From Oxalobacteraceae bacterium OTU3CAMAD1 (GTDB lineage: Bacteria > Pseudomonadota > Gammaproteobacteria > Burkholderiales > Burkholderiaceae_D), in assembly GCA_024123915.1 (NCBI GenBank), contig CP099650.1, forward strand, positions 5,704,001 through 5,768,000: 64,000 nt of DNA. The letters are read 5' to 3'. Position 1 is the stretch's first letter, and each line of letters starts with the position of its first letter. Made by a program: the position numbers and the translations under genes. Below, piece after piece: positions 55,895 to 64,000 of the stretch. The notes beneath the pieces were generated by a model. The model did not search any database. It was not told where the DNA came from and worked only from the letters and a program-made list of their open reading frames with translations.

Positions 55895-55926
55895 GGCCGT
55901 TCAGTGCAGACTGAACGGCCTTTTTT
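55895..55926 (+). terminator. Intrinsic terminator after transglycosylase
   Basis: GGCCGTTCAG (55895-55904), six-base loop, CTGAACGGCC (55911-55920), six Ts: a perfect ten-base stem. Confidence 0.93.
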
Positions 55927-55938
55927 ATTGTCCCTGGC

Positions 55939-56553
55939 TCACGGGCAACTGGTGACCTTGGTCTTGATGCCGTCGCGGAAGGGGTCGCGGCCGCCGGTCA
56001 GCGCATTGTTTTCCTTATACGCGCAGTAAGTGCCGCCGCCGGGTGTGCGCACCTTGGTCATCAGTCGCCCGTCCGGCGTGCTCACCTCCTCCATCGTCGT
56101 GCCACTGTCGTTGCCCACGTAGGCGCCGCCTATCTTGGCGGCCAGGACGGTCGTATCGTTGGCAATCTTCTTGTCGCGTGGATTCCAGGCCTCCTTGCGC
56201 AACTGCTTGTCGACCAGCGCGGCGCTTTTCAGTGCGCGCTGCCGCAAGTCCTCTGTTGGCTTGAGGGGCTGCTCGGCAAACGGGTCAGGCGGCGATATGG
56301 GCTGGGTGATAGCTTGCGGTTGAGTGATCGCTTGGGGCTGCGTCGGCACGACAGGAGCTGTCGCGATCGGAACCGGCGTCTCCAACCTGACGCTGGGGAG
56401 CTTCGATGATGACCGCGCTGCGACCTTGGGGGGCGTTGGCGCAGCTGGCTGAAGCCGTTTAATCGGCGTGAGTATATAAGTGATGGCGGCGTGAGGCGTC
56501 AAGGAAGCCGCCAGCGGCCGCTCAGGCGTCTGCCACACGAAGAACGCCAGCAC
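55939..56553 (-). CDS. Hypothetical membrane-anchored protein
   Basis: A protein of at least 204 residues. From the GTG at 56553 it reads (V/M)LAFFVWQTPERPLAASLT, then a Pro/Gln/Thr-rich linker with a direct repeat (QPQAITQPQAITQPISPPDP) and a C-terminal domain ending TKVRTPGGGTYCAYKENN and VTSCP, with two cysteines. The same frame extends upstream through GWLALIGGAHVLAFFVW, which completes a transmembrane helix, to a stop at 56639. No ATG exists there, only ATT/ATC after GAAGG. A single-pass inner-membrane protein with a periplasmic domain is likely; function unknown. Confidence 0.7.
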   Translation of the reverse strand: MLAFFVWQTPERPLAASLTPHAAITYILTPIKRLQPAAPTPPKVAARSSSKLPSVRLETPVPIATAPVVPTQPQAITQPQAITQPISPPDPFAEQPLKPTEDLRQRALKSAALVDKQLRKEAWNPRDKKIANDTTVLAAKIGGAYVGNDSGTTMEEVSTPDGRLMTKVRTPGGGTYCAYKENNALTGGRDPFRDGIKTKVTSCP

Positions 56554-56753
56554 GTGGGCGCCGCCGATTAGCGCCAGCCAGCCGCGCCGTCGCCAGACCT
56601 GGGGGCCCTGGGCAGGATAAAGTTCGATAATGCGCCTTCAAAATTAGTCGAATATCAATTGATTCTGCGATGCAAGCTGAGCAAGGTCAACGACGATATA
56701 AAAAAAGCCACCACAAGATACCTTGGGTGGCTTTTGACGATACCGGAAGCGGC

Positions 56754-57224
56754 TTAGCGCTTCTTGTCGGCCGCCACTTCATCCGGACGCAGGCGCGGGG
56801 CCAGCTTGTCCAGCACGCCGTTGACGTATTTGTGGCCGTCGATACCGCCGAACGACTTGGTCAACTCCACCGCTTCGTTGATGACGACGCGGTAAGGGAT
56901 TTCCAGGTTGTTCTTCAGTTCGAAAGCGCCGATCAGCAGCACCGCGTGCTCGATCGGGGACAGTTCGGAGATGCCACGGTCGACCAGCGGCGCGAACGTC
57001 TCGCGCAACGCCACCGAATCCTTGATCGCGCCGTACAACAGCACGGTGAAATGGTCGCCGTCGGCCTTGTCGAAGCCGTGCGCGCCACGGATGTTGTTCA
57101 CCACGGTGGCGGCGTCTTCATTGTTCAGCAGCCACTGATACAAACCCTGCAACGCGAACTCGCGTGCGCGGTGACGCGGCGTGCGACTCTTGCTAGGGTT
57201 GGCGTGCAAAATTTTATCTGTCAT
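56754..57224 (-). CDS. nusB: Transcription antitermination factor NusB
   Basis: A 156-residue NusB: RARELALQGLYQW-like opening (RAREFALQGLYQWLLNNEDA), SPIEHAVLLIGAFELKNNLE, IPYRVVINEAVELTKSFGG and DGHKYVNGVLDKLAPRLRP. It binds boxA RNA with NusE in ribosomal antitermination. It follows ribH by 89 bases in the conserved ribB-ribH-nusB order. Confidence 0.96.
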   Translation of the reverse strand: MTDKILHANPSKSRTPRHRAREFALQGLYQWLLNNEDAATVVNNIRGAHGFDKADGDHFTVLLYGAIKDSVALRETFAPLVDRGISELSPIEHAVLLIGAFELKNNLEIPYRVVINEAVELTKSFGGIDGHKYVNGVLDKLAPRLRPDEVAADKKR

Positions 57225-57313
57225 GGTTATACCTGTTTAAATACTCACTACACTTCTGAAAATCCGGCCTGGTGCGCCGGCGCATACCGGCACACCCTGC
57301 CGCCCTACAAATA

Positions 57314-57802
57314 TTACTCGTCGTCGCCCTGATCCTGGCTCAGCTCTTCGAGCGCGATGGTCAGGTTGGCCATCTCGACGGCCACGCGGGCGGCGTCGGC
57401 GCCTTTGACGGCCATGCGTGCTTCCGCCTGCTCGTCGTTCTCGGTGGTCAGAATCGCGTTAGCGATAGGAATACCATAGTCGAGGCCGATACGGGTGATG
57501 CCTGCGCCCGACTCATTCGACACCAGCTCGAAGTGGTACGTTTCGCCGCGGATGATCGCGCCCAGCGCGATGAGCGCGTCGAACTGCTGCGACTCGGCCA
57601 TCTTCTGCAGCACCAGCGGCACTTCCAGCGCGCCCGGAACGGCCACGTGCAGCACGTCCTCGTCGGCCACGCCCAGGCGCTTCAGTTCGGCCAGGCAGGC
57701 GGACAGCAAGCCGTGGCAGACGTCCTCGTTAAAACGCGCCTGAACGATGCCGACGCGCAAACCGTCGCCGGACAAATTGGTTTCGTAGCTTCCTACCGTC
57801 AT
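57314..57802 (-). CDS. ribH: 6,7-dimethyl-8-ribityllumazine synthase
   Basis: A 162-residue Rib[41 protein letters not shown] and [20 protein letters not shown] are the substrate-binding motifs with the conserved His. It joins the ribB product 3,4-dihydroxybutanone phosphate with the pyrimidine from RibD to make lumazine. It is 26 bases after ribB. Confidence 0.96.
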   Translation of the reverse strand: MTVGSYETNLSGDGLRVGIVQARFNEDVCHGLLSACLAELKRLGVADEDVLHVAVPGALEVPLVLQKMAESQQFDALIALGAIIRGETYHFELVSNESGAGITRIGLDYGIPIANAILTTENDEQAEARMAVKGADAARVAVEMANLTIALEELSQDQGDDE

Positions 57803-57828
57803 GATGGACCTCTTTAATTTGTGTGTTG

Positions 57829-58938
57829 TTAGTTCGGTTTGGCCAGGTAGCCGGTCACTTCAAGATCGAAGCCTGTCATCGACGGCATCTTGCGCGGGCT
57901 GGCCAGCAGCTGCATCTTGCAGACGCCGACTTCCTTCAAAATCTGCGCGCCGATACCGTAGCTGCGCAGGTCCATGCTGGCCGCGCGGCCTTTCGGTTTC
58001 GTCTCCGGCTTGTCGAGCGCCTGGAACTGGGAGAAGAACTGGTCGGCCGTCTCCTCGCAGTTGAGCAGCACGATCACGCCGCTATCGGCGGCCTTGACCG
58101 CAGCCAGCGACGACGACAGGTTCCACGAGTGCGTGGTCGCCTCCGACTCAAGAATGTCGAGGATCGAGACCGGCTGGTGCACGCGCACCAGGGTTTCCTT
58201 GTTCTTTTCGATCTGGCCGTGGATCAGCGCCAAATGGGCCGAGCCGCTCGGCTTGTCGCGGTAAGCGATCATGCGGAACTCGCCCTGCGCCGTCTTCAGC
58301 TGGCGCTCGCCGATCTGCTCAACCAGCGACTCGTTGCGGCTGCGGTAGTGGATCAGGTCGGCGATGGTGCCGATCTTCAGATTGTGTTCCTTGGCAAATT
58401 CCAGCAGGTCCGGCAGGCGCGCCATCGAGCCGTCGTCCTTCATGATCTCGCAGATCACAGAGGCCGGGGTCAGGCCCGCCATCGCGGTCAGGTCGCAACC
58501 GGCTTCGGTATGGCCCGCGCGCATCAGCACGCCGCCCTTTTGGGCCTTCAGCGGGAAGATGTGGCCCGGCTGGACGATGTCCGTCGGCAGCGTATCCTTG
58601 GCCACGGCCACCTGGATGGTCTTGGCGCGGTCGGCGGCCGAGATACCGGTGGTCACGCCCTCGGCCGCCTCGATCGAGACGGTGAAGTTGGTGCCGAAGG
58701 CGGTGCCGTTGCGGGTCGACATCATCGACAGGTTCAACTGGTCGCAGCGCTCTTCGGTCAGGGTCAGGCAGACCAGACCGCGCGCGTGCTTGACCATGAA
58801 ATTGATGGCTTCCGGCGTGACGAAATCCGCCGCGAGCACCAGGTCACCTTCGTTTTCCCGGTCTTCTTCATCGACCAGGATCACCATGCGGCCAGCGCGC
58901 AATTCGGCGACGATTTCTTCGGTGCTGGAAATTGACAT
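57829..58938 (-). CDS. ribB: RibB (DHBP synthase) with degenerate GTP cyclohydrolase II domain
   Basis: A 369-residue bifunctional-length protein. The RibB half is intact ([56 protein letters not shown]). The C-terminal RibA-like half lacks the zinc-binding cysteines: where RibA has HSECLTGD this reads [14 protein letters not shown]. It should make 3,4-dihydroxybutanone phosphate but not the RibA product; a separate ribA is expected elsewhere. This matches the RibBX-type hybrids known in proteobacteria. Confidence 0.93.
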   Translation of the reverse strand: MSISSTEEIVAELRAGRMVILVDEEDRENEGDLVLAADFVTPEAINFMVKHARGLVCLTLTEERCDQLNLSMMSTRNGTAFGTNFTVSIEAAEGVTTGISAADRAKTIQVAVAKDTLPTDIVQPGHIFPLKAQKGGVLMRAGHTEAGCDLTAMAGLTPASVICEIMKDDGSMARLPDLLEFAKEHNLKIGTIADLIHYRSRNESLVEQIGERQLKTAQGEFRMIAYRDKPSGSAHLALIHGQIEKNKETLVRVHQPVSILDILESEATTHSWNLSSSLAAVKAADSGVIVLLNCEETADQFFSQFQALDKPETKPKGRAASMDLRSYGIGAQILKEVGVCKMQLLASPRKMPSMTGFDLEVTGYLAKPN

Positions 58939-59161
58939 TTTTAATCCTTGGGAACTATGCGAGAACAGGCCGCTATTTTAAAGGATTTACGCCTTCCCTA
59001 CCGTAAACAGCCGCTTTTATCCGGCAAAAGACGGACTTTGAAGCCCGCGACCTTTGCATATTGCAAACATTACCGACTGGTAAGGCACGCGGCGTGCTTG
59101 GGCGTCGAGCCGGCGGGTACAATCGGGGCCGGAATCAAAACAATAAACTGGAGATTTTCGG

Positions 59162-59953
59162 ATGGCTCACGTGACGCGACAAAACCCGGTGCCGGCCGCC
59201 AAACTGCTGATTTCGCTCGCCTTGGGCGCCATGGCCATGCCCCTTCACGCTGAAGACGGCCCGCCGATCACCCCTTACCGTCCGTCGGTATCGAGCCCTG
59301 CGCAGTTGCCCGCACCCGGGCAACTGGAATTCGAACTCGGCGGCCTGAGCACCAAGACGGACGACGACCGGCGCGCGAGCTTGCCTTACACCTTCAAGCT
59401 CGGATTCAACGAACAATGGGGCGTGCTGATCGGCGGCGAAGGCTATGTGTCCTCGCGCAGCGGCGGCGATCCGCGCCAGCGCGGCATCGGCGATACGACA
59501 TTGGAACTCAAACGCGCCTTCCTCATCGACGATGGCACCGCGTTCGGCCTGGAGCTGGGCGTGAAACTACCAACCGCCAAAGACAGCATCGGCAGCGGCC
59601 GCAGCGACTACGTCCTCAACGGCATCTACAGCCAAGACATAGGCATCGTCCACATGGACGCCAATTTGAACGCGACCCGACTGGGGGCTTACGAGGCCGG
59701 CAGTGGACGGATTCAAAAGGGTTGGTCGGCCTCGTTCTCCGCCCCGGTGTCGGAAAAATGGGGCGTGACCACGGAACTTTCGGGCACGCGCCGCAGCGGC
59801 CAGGGCAACACCGCGCAACTGCTGCTGGCGGCCACCTACAGCCCGACCAAGCGGTTGACCATCGACTGGGGCGTCGCCAGGGGGCTCACTTCAGCCTCCC
59901 CGGATTGGTCGCTGTTCAGCGGGATCGTGCTGCCGTTGGCTAAGTTCTGGTAG
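59162..59953 (+). CDS. Outer-membrane beta-barrel protein
   Basis: A 263-residue protein with a signal peptide (about residues 1-30, ending MPLHAED) and a beta-barrel body in short strands (FELGGLSTKTDDDRRASLPY, FKLGFNEQWGVLIGGEGYVS, LELGVKLPTAKDS). It resembles the Phenol_MetA_deg-type transporter-like proteins. The C-terminal IVLPLAKFW ends in an aromatic residue. It sits on the opposite strand between ribE and ribB. Confidence 0.82.
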   Translation: MAHVTRQNPVPAAKLLISLALGAMAMPLHAEDGPPITPYRPSVSSPAQLPAPGQLEFELGGLSTKTDDDRRASLPYTFKLGFNEQWGVLIGGEGYVSSRSGGDPRQRGIGDTTLELKRAFLIDDGTAFGLELGVKLPTAKDSIGSGRSDYVLNGIYSQDIGIVHMDANLNATRLGAYEAGSGRIQKGWSASFSAPVSEKWGVTTELSGTRRSGQGNTAQLLLAATYSPTKRLTIDWGVARGLTSASPDWSLFSGIVLPLAKFW

Positions 59954-59969
59954 CGGCAGCGAGACCGGC

Positions 59970-60608
59970 TTAAGGCATGGTCGCCGCGCCGATCGACACC
60001 ATGCGCTCGACGTAGCGGGCGATCAGGTCGATTTCCAGATTGACTTGCTTGCCGACGCTCAGGTGCTTCAGAGTCGTCACGGCGATGGTGTGCGGAATCA
60101 GGTTGATCGAGAACTGGCACACCAGATCGGCGCCGGTGCCGATGTCGGTGACGCGGTTGACGGTCAGCGACACGCCGTTGACCACGATCGAACCCTTGAA
60201 GGCCAGGAACTTGGCCAGATGGTGCGGCGCTTCGACGACCAGCTCCCACGACTCGCCCACCGCCTCGAACTTGCGCACCACGCCGAGACCGTCAACGTGG
60301 CCGGTCACCAGATGGCCGCCGAGGCGTTCGTTCAGGGTCACGGCCTTTTCCAGGTTCACTTCGGTCAAGGTGTCGAGGCCGACGGTGCAATTGAGGCTCT
60401 CGCGCGAGACGTCCACGCTGAAATTGGTGCCGGTCTTTTCGATCACAGTCATGCAGGCGCCGTTGAGGGCGATCGAATCGCCTAGCGCGACATCGGCCAG
60501 CGGCAAGCCACCCGCGTTGACGTTCAGGCGGACGCCCGCGAACGAGCCGCCTTCCAAAGGTTTAACCGATTCAATTTTGCCAACAGCGGCGACGATTCCT
60601 GTAAACAT
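59970..60608 (-). CDS. ribE: Riboflavin synthase alpha chain
   Basis: A 212-residue riboflavin synthase with two lumazine-binding repeats. MFTGIVAAVGKIESVKPLEG opens the first, and VTGHVDGLGVVRKFEAVGES and FKGSIVVNGVSLTVNRVTDI lie in the second. It dismutates two lumazines to riboflavin. It is 12 bases after ribD on the same strand. Confidence 0.96.
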   Translation of the reverse strand: MFTGIVAAVGKIESVKPLEGGSFAGVRLNVNAGGLPLADVALGDSIALNGACMTVIEKTGTNFSVDVSRESLNCTVGLDTLTEVNLEKAVTLNERLGGHLVTGHVDGLGVVRKFEAVGESWELVVEAPHHLAKFLAFKGSIVVNGVSLTVNRVTDIGTGADLVCQFSINLIPHTIAVTTLKHLSVGKQVNLEIDLIARYVERMVSIGAATMP

Positions 60609-60620
60609 GTGAGTGCAATC

Positions 60621-61718
60621 TTAAAGATGGGTGAATCGTGCAAGGATACGCAAATCTTCGCAAATCTGCTTAACCTCGTGAAATTTCAGGCGCTGCTGGA
60701 GTGACAGGTCGGTCAGCGCCGGCAGCGCGAACATGCCCTGCGCGTCGCCGATCAGGCTCGGCGCCAGGTAGAGCAGCAGCTCGTCGACGCAGCCCTCACG
60801 GATCAGCGAGCCATTGAGCTTGCCGCCCGCCTCGACGTGCAACTCGTTGATCTGCCGGCGGCCCAGCTCGCGCATCAGTTCCGGCAGGTCCACCTTGCCG
60901 GCGGCGTTGGGCAGCATGATGACGTCGGCGCCGGCGGCGCGCAACGCCGCCTCCTTCTCCGGATTGGCGACCGCCGCCACGATCCAGGTGCCGCCGCCCT
61001 CCAGTATCTTGGCGGACAGGCTGATATCGAACTTGCTGTCGACCACGATGCGGCGCGGCTGGCGCGGCGTCTCGACCGCCCTCACCGTCAACTGCGGATC
61101 GTCGGCCTTGACGGTGCCGATGCCGGTCAGAATGGCGCAGGCGCGCGCGCGCCAGGCGTGGCCGTCGGCGCGCGCCTCCGGCCCGGTGATCCACTGGCTC
61201 ACGCCGTTGTGCAGCGCCGTCATGCCATCCAGGCTGGCGGCGCTCTTCATGCGCACCCACGGCAGGCCGCGCGTCATGCGCGAGAAAAACCCGATGTTCA
61301 ATTCATATGCTTGCTCGGCCAGCAGACCGGTGCTGGTCTCGATACCGGCGGCGCGCAGCTTGGCCAGGCCCTGCCCTGCGACCAGCGGATTCGGGTCCTC
61401 CATCGCCGCCACCACGCGGCCAAGGCCGGCCCGCACGAGCGCGTCCGAGCATGGCGGCGTGCGGCCGAAGTGGTTGCACGGCTCCAGTGTGACATAGGCG
61501 GTGGCGCCGCGCACGTCGTGGCCGCGCGCCTGCGCATCCTTGAGCGCCTGAATTTCCGCATGGTCGCCGCCGGCTTGTTGCGTGACGCCCGCGCCGATGA
61601 CCTGACCGTCGCGCACGATCACGCAGCCGATGTGCGGATTGGGCGACGTCGTGTACAGCCCCTTCGCGGCCCATTCCAGGGCAAGGGTCATGCCTTCGAG
61701 ATCGTTGCTGATGTTCAC
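60621..61718 (-). CDS. ribD: Riboflavin biosynthesis deaminase/reductase RibD
   Basis: A 365-residue bifunctional enzyme: the deaminase zinc site H53, E55, C81 and C90 (GDHAEIQALK, LEPCNHFGRTPPC) and the C-terminal reductase domain (WITGPEARADGHAWRARACA, NELHVEAGGKLNGSLIREG). I prefer a GTG start at 61718 (VNISNDLEGM, AAGGA upstream) because it gives the family length; an ATG at 61766 (MTQAAVVAVG) has no ribosome site. It is translated just before ribE. Confidence 0.93.
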   Translation of the reverse strand: MNISNDLEGMTLALEWAAKGLYTTSPNPHIGCVIVRDGQVIGAGVTQQAGGDHAEIQALKDAQARGHDVRGATAYVTLEPCNHFGRTPPCSDALVRAGLGRVVAAMEDPNPLVAGQGLAKLRAAGIETSTGLLAEQAYELNIGFFSRMTRGLPWVRMKSAASLDGMTALHNGVSQWITGPEARADGHAWRARACAILTGIGTVKADDPQLTVRAVETPRQPRRIVVDSKFDISLSAKILEGGGTWIVAAVANPEKEAALRAAGADVIMLPNAAGKVDLPELMRELGRRQINELHVEAGGKLNGSLIREGCVDELLLYLAPSLIGDAQGMFALPALTDLSLQQRLKFHEVKQICEDLRILARFTHL

Positions 61719-62011
61719 ATTGTCCTTATCGTTGACGCCGACCGCGACCACTGCGGCCTGCGTCATTATAAGCAAACGAATTTGGAAGTGTTTAATCCGC
61801 GCCTCGGCAGATCCGGGGACACAGTCCGCAGATCGCGTTTGTCTATGTCGTGGATGGAAGAAGTCAGCGTAGTTGCGAGATACGCTTCACGTTGCAGCGC
61901 AGCACATCTTTCGGTGTCAAAACCGGGACATTCGGCCGCGCACTGCGGACTTAAGAATGTGTTTACGTTACGATTTAGTTACAAAATAACATCCATTTCG
62001 GGAGATAAAAT

Positions 62012-62281
62012 ATGCTCAATCTCGGTGAAATCGAACGCAAACTTTTGAGCGTCAACAACGCAATTTCTACCGACGGTAACGGTGGCGAGGTCTTACGCGG
62101 GCTCAGTGTTGCAGAGTCAAACTTCGTCGTCGCTGTCGAACAGACAGCAAGCGAAAATGTCGGTGCCGCAGAATCCGAAGCTTATAAGGAGCTGCGGCGG
62201 AAACACCTCTCATCGCGTCAAATGCATAATGTCCGGTCTGCAGATCGAAAGAAGGACGCGGCCCAACACGCTGCTGACTAG
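62012..62281 (+). CDS. Small hypothetical protein
   Basis: An 89-residue hydrophilic protein (MLNLGEIERKLLSVNNAIST, then SRQMHNVRSADRKKDAAQHAAD) with a GGGAG ribosome site seven bases before the ATG. Mostly helical and charged, no signal peptide or known domain. It lies alone between the ribD promoter side and the pilin genes. Confidence 0.55.
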   Translation: MLNLGEIERKLLSVNNAISTDGNGGEVLRGLSVAESNFVVAVEQTASENVGAAESEAYKELRRKHLSSRQMHNVRSADRKKDAAQHAAD

Positions 62282-62382
62282 CCACTCTGAGGCCGCAGTC
62301 GCAATCGGACATTCATGTTGGGCGGTTCGACGGGAGCACTATTCATCTGGCTGCCGCTAGCCCTATTTCTAGGTTTAAATGC

Positions 62383-62925
62383 CTACCCGCCGCAATTGAC
62401 CGGGTCCTTAGCGGGGTCGCAGACGCGCAGCCGGCCCAACATGTTGATTTTGATGTTGCGCACATCGTCGCCCCGCGCCAGCGACAGCGTGCCCCAGCGC
62501 GCCGACAAGCTGTTACTGGCGGCGCAACTGCGTCCCGCGCCGTTGTAGGCGAGGTAGAGCGGCGCTCCGCCGGACGAAAAAGCGGAGTCGACCGTCATCC
62601 CTTCCGCCAGCGGCCCGTGCTGGAAGATGCGCTGTTCGTCCGCGTCCGGCCGGCGATTACCGTTGTCATCGACGAACACCACCCAGCCCTTGGCCCAGTT
62701 CGTGCCGCTGGCCTCCAGCGGTCCCAGCATGACCGGGCCGCCGCGCGCGATCGCGTGCGAGCGGGTCAGGTCGATGGCCGCCACCAGATCGTTGACGGCG
62801 ACCCGCAACTGCTGCCGCCGCATCACGTCTTGATAGGCGGACGCGGCGGCGCCAAGCAGTATGCCGGCCAGCACCAGCACAACCAGCAGTTCAACCAGCG
62901 ACACTCCGGCGTTGTTGCGCTCCAT
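62383..62925 (-). CDS. GspH/FimT-family minor pilin
   Basis: A 180-residue prepilin: short leader then AGVSLVELLVVLVLAGILLG, with the Gly cleavage site and Glu+5, followed by a GspH/FimT-type globular domain (AIDLTRSHAIARGGPVMLGP, GWVVFVDDNGNRRPDADEQ). It has a C-terminal Cys pair region. It follows the PilE-like gene by 12 bases in the leftward pilY1-pilE-fimT order. Confidence 0.88.
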   Translation of the reverse strand: MERNNAGVSLVELLVVLVLAGILLGAAASAYQDVMRRQQLRVAVNDLVAAIDLTRSHAIARGGPVMLGPLEASGTNWAKGWVVFVDDNGNRRPDADEQRIFQHGPLAEGMTVDSAFSSGGAPLYLAYNGAGRSCAASNSLSARWGTLSLARGDDVRNIKINMLGRLRVCDPAKDPVNCGG

Positions 62926-62937
62926 GGCCGCCCCTGC

Positions 62938-63393
62938 TCAGCGCCAGCAACTGGCGAGCGTGCCGACCGACAGCCTCTCGCCAATGCTGGTGAGCTTCAT
63001 TTCGCGGCATTCGTCGTCGCGATAGTCGGCGTCCACCACGGCGGTGCCGGCAGTGGCGACCAGTTGCACGCACTGCTCGATCGGCTCGTCGTCGCAGGCC
63101 TTGCCTTCGATCTCATAACCGCTATCGGGCGCGCGGCTGCCGCTCCACCACTGAAACTGGCGTTCCTCGTAACCTGTCGAGCCGGAGGAGAAGGCGATAT
63201 AGGTGCCGTGCTGCGTGAAATAGCGCTCCTGCTGCAGCATCAACTTCAGCAGCATCGCCTGCGCCTCGTTGCGGCGGGTGCTGATCACATGCTGCTGCCA
63301 GGCGGGCATGGCGGCAGCGGCCAGCACGGCAAGGATCACCATCACGATCAGCATTTCAATCATGCTGAAGCCCCTATGCGCGCGGCGGCTCAT
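62938..63393 (-). CDS. PilE-type minor pilin
   Basis: A 151-residue prepilin: RAHRGFSMIEMLIVMVILAV with the Gly cleavage site and Glu+5, then a globular domain with four cysteines (GKACDDEPIEQC, DDECREM, LASC) that can pair as disulfides. It resembles the PilE minor pilins encoded after pilY1. The ATG overlaps the pilY1 stop by four bases. Confidence 0.88.
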   Translation of the reverse strand: MSRRAHRGFSMIEMLIVMVILAVLAAAAMPAWQQHVISTRRNEAQAMLLKLMLQQERYFTQHGTYIAFSSGSTGYEERQFQWWSGSRAPDSGYEIEGKACDDEPIEQCVQLVATAGTAVVDADYRDDECREMKLTSIGERLSVGTLASCWR

Positions 63394-64000
63394 TTGACGG
63401 CCTCGTGCAGTTGACGCCAGTTGCCCACTTCGCGCCAACTCAGGCGGCCGGCACGCAGCTGCACTTTGACGCGGCCAACAACCACGCTGCCCTGCGGGGT
63501 GACGTTGGCAACGGCCAGCTCTTTGAGCAGACGCGTGCGGCCGGTCGGATCGCGCGGCGTCCTGCTTGACGTGACGGGCAATAGGGACGGTGTCGACCTG
63601 TAACCGTCCGATATCTGCCCGACGATCGGCTGGTCGGTGGAAGGCGGCGTCGGTAGCCTTGCAACGGCGCCATCCCGGGGCAGACCGGTAAGCACGTTGA
63701 ACGCGTAAGTGCGGCTGCGGGCTTTATCGCAGGGATCGCTGCCAGGTAGCAGCGTATTGAAAAACACCTCGCCACCGGCCAGCACGCCGCTATCGATGCT
63801 GCGCTCGCCCGTTGTCTCCGCTTGCAAGAAATCGACATACCAGCCCATGCTGTCGAATTCCATTTTGGCACCGTGTACGCTGAACGGCGGCGCGTTCGCG
63901 TCGCCGCTCAATACGCGCCGGGTCAGCTGGCTGCGGCTGGTGATGACCTCGGCGGGATCACGCAGACTGTCGCGGATCGCGTAATAGGACTGCGGTGCGA
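63390..64000 (-). CDS. pilY1: PilY1-like type IV pilus tip adhesin (5' end outside window)
   Basis: The visible 203 residues are the C-terminal part of a PilY1-type protein: SYYAIRDSLRDPAEVITSRS at the upstream edge and VYFNTLLP-type FFNTLLPGSDPCDKARSRTY, typical of the PilY1 beta-propeller end. PilY1 is the large calcium-binding tip protein that primes pilus assembly with the minor pilins. The frame runs off the right edge, so most of the gene is missing. The stop overlaps the PilE-like start. Confidence 0.85.
   Translation of the reverse strand, partial: APQSYYAIRDSLRDPAEVITSRSQLTRRVLSGDANAPPFSVHGAKMEFDSMGWYVDFLQAETTGERSIDSGVLAGGEVFFNTLLPGSDPCDKARSRTYAFNVLTGLPRDGAVARLPTPPSTDQPIVGQISDGYRSTPSLLPVTSSRTPRDPTGRTRLLKELAVANVTPQGSVVVGRVKVQLRAGRLSWREVGNWRQLHEAVK

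Noticed and set aside
58939..59161. FMN riboswitch before ribB
   Set aside because: The conserved FMN-aptamer blocks are not visible in this gap on the minus strand, nor upstream of ribD.

Overview
The window looks like a chromosomal segment of a high-GC betaproteobacterium of the Oxalobacteraceae type (Massilia/Duganella/Janthinobacterium relatives). This is inferred from the dnaX-ybaB-recR block, ubiD next to the SRP RNA gene, the ribD-ribE / ribB-ribH-nusB clusters, PEP-CTERM proteins behind sigma-54 promoters, a type IV pilus tip cluster and many c-di-GMP proteins. No 16S rRNA is present, so the genus is not fixed.

1-6.9 kb: a purine/nucleoside scavenging locus. A TonB-dependent receptor, a PfkB kinase and an NCS2/AzgA-type permease run leftwards. 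A TrpF-like protein, an exported nucleoside hydrolase and a DUF1272 protein run rightwards. 6.9-20.5 kb: accessory metabolism. It holds an HD/LuxR regulator, a GMC oxidoreductase / SDR / NTF2-like operon with a divergent LysR, an alpha/beta hydrolase, a MerR gene with a recognisable operator in front of a small membrane protein, an AraC regulator, a YcaC-like hydrolase, and a CoA-transferase / HMG-CoA-lyase / MFS / LysR catabolic module.

20.6-27.0 kb: a variable island of lower GC ending at tRNA-Ser(UGA). It contains a decayed coiled-coil/membrane gene, a PAAR / peptidoglycan-hydrolase-like / exported-partner trio (probable type VI effector and immunity), a HEPN protein, a DUF4062 protein and an unknown protein. 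27.1-35.3 kb: signalling. A GAF-PAS-GGDEF-EAL protein is paired with an EAL-like/HDOD protein, and a Cache histidine kinase and NarL regulator sit beside cstA and its small partner gene.

35.5-38.2 kb: a tightly coupled E1-like (ThiF) / nitroreductase / acyltransferase operon of unknown product. 38.2-40.5 kb: two PEP-CTERM paralogues, each behind a sigma-54 promoter with the same architecture. 40.6-47.2 kb: a glycosyltransferase, then a BarA-like hybrid kinase with a REC-PAS-GGDEF-EAL regulator. 47.2-58.9 kb: conserved housekeeping genes (second CoA-transferase, recR, ybaB, dnaX, ffs, ubiD, lytic transglycosylase, nusB, ribH, ribB). 59-61.8 kb: an outer-membrane protein, ribE and ribD. The window ends in type IV pilin genes and the 3' part of pilY1.

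The observations I rate highest are the shared PEP-CTERM promoter architecture, the E1/nitroreductase/acyltransferase operon, the HEPN/DUF4062 island, the PAAR effector-immunity trio, two families of dispersed repeats, and the paired repeats upstream of cstA.
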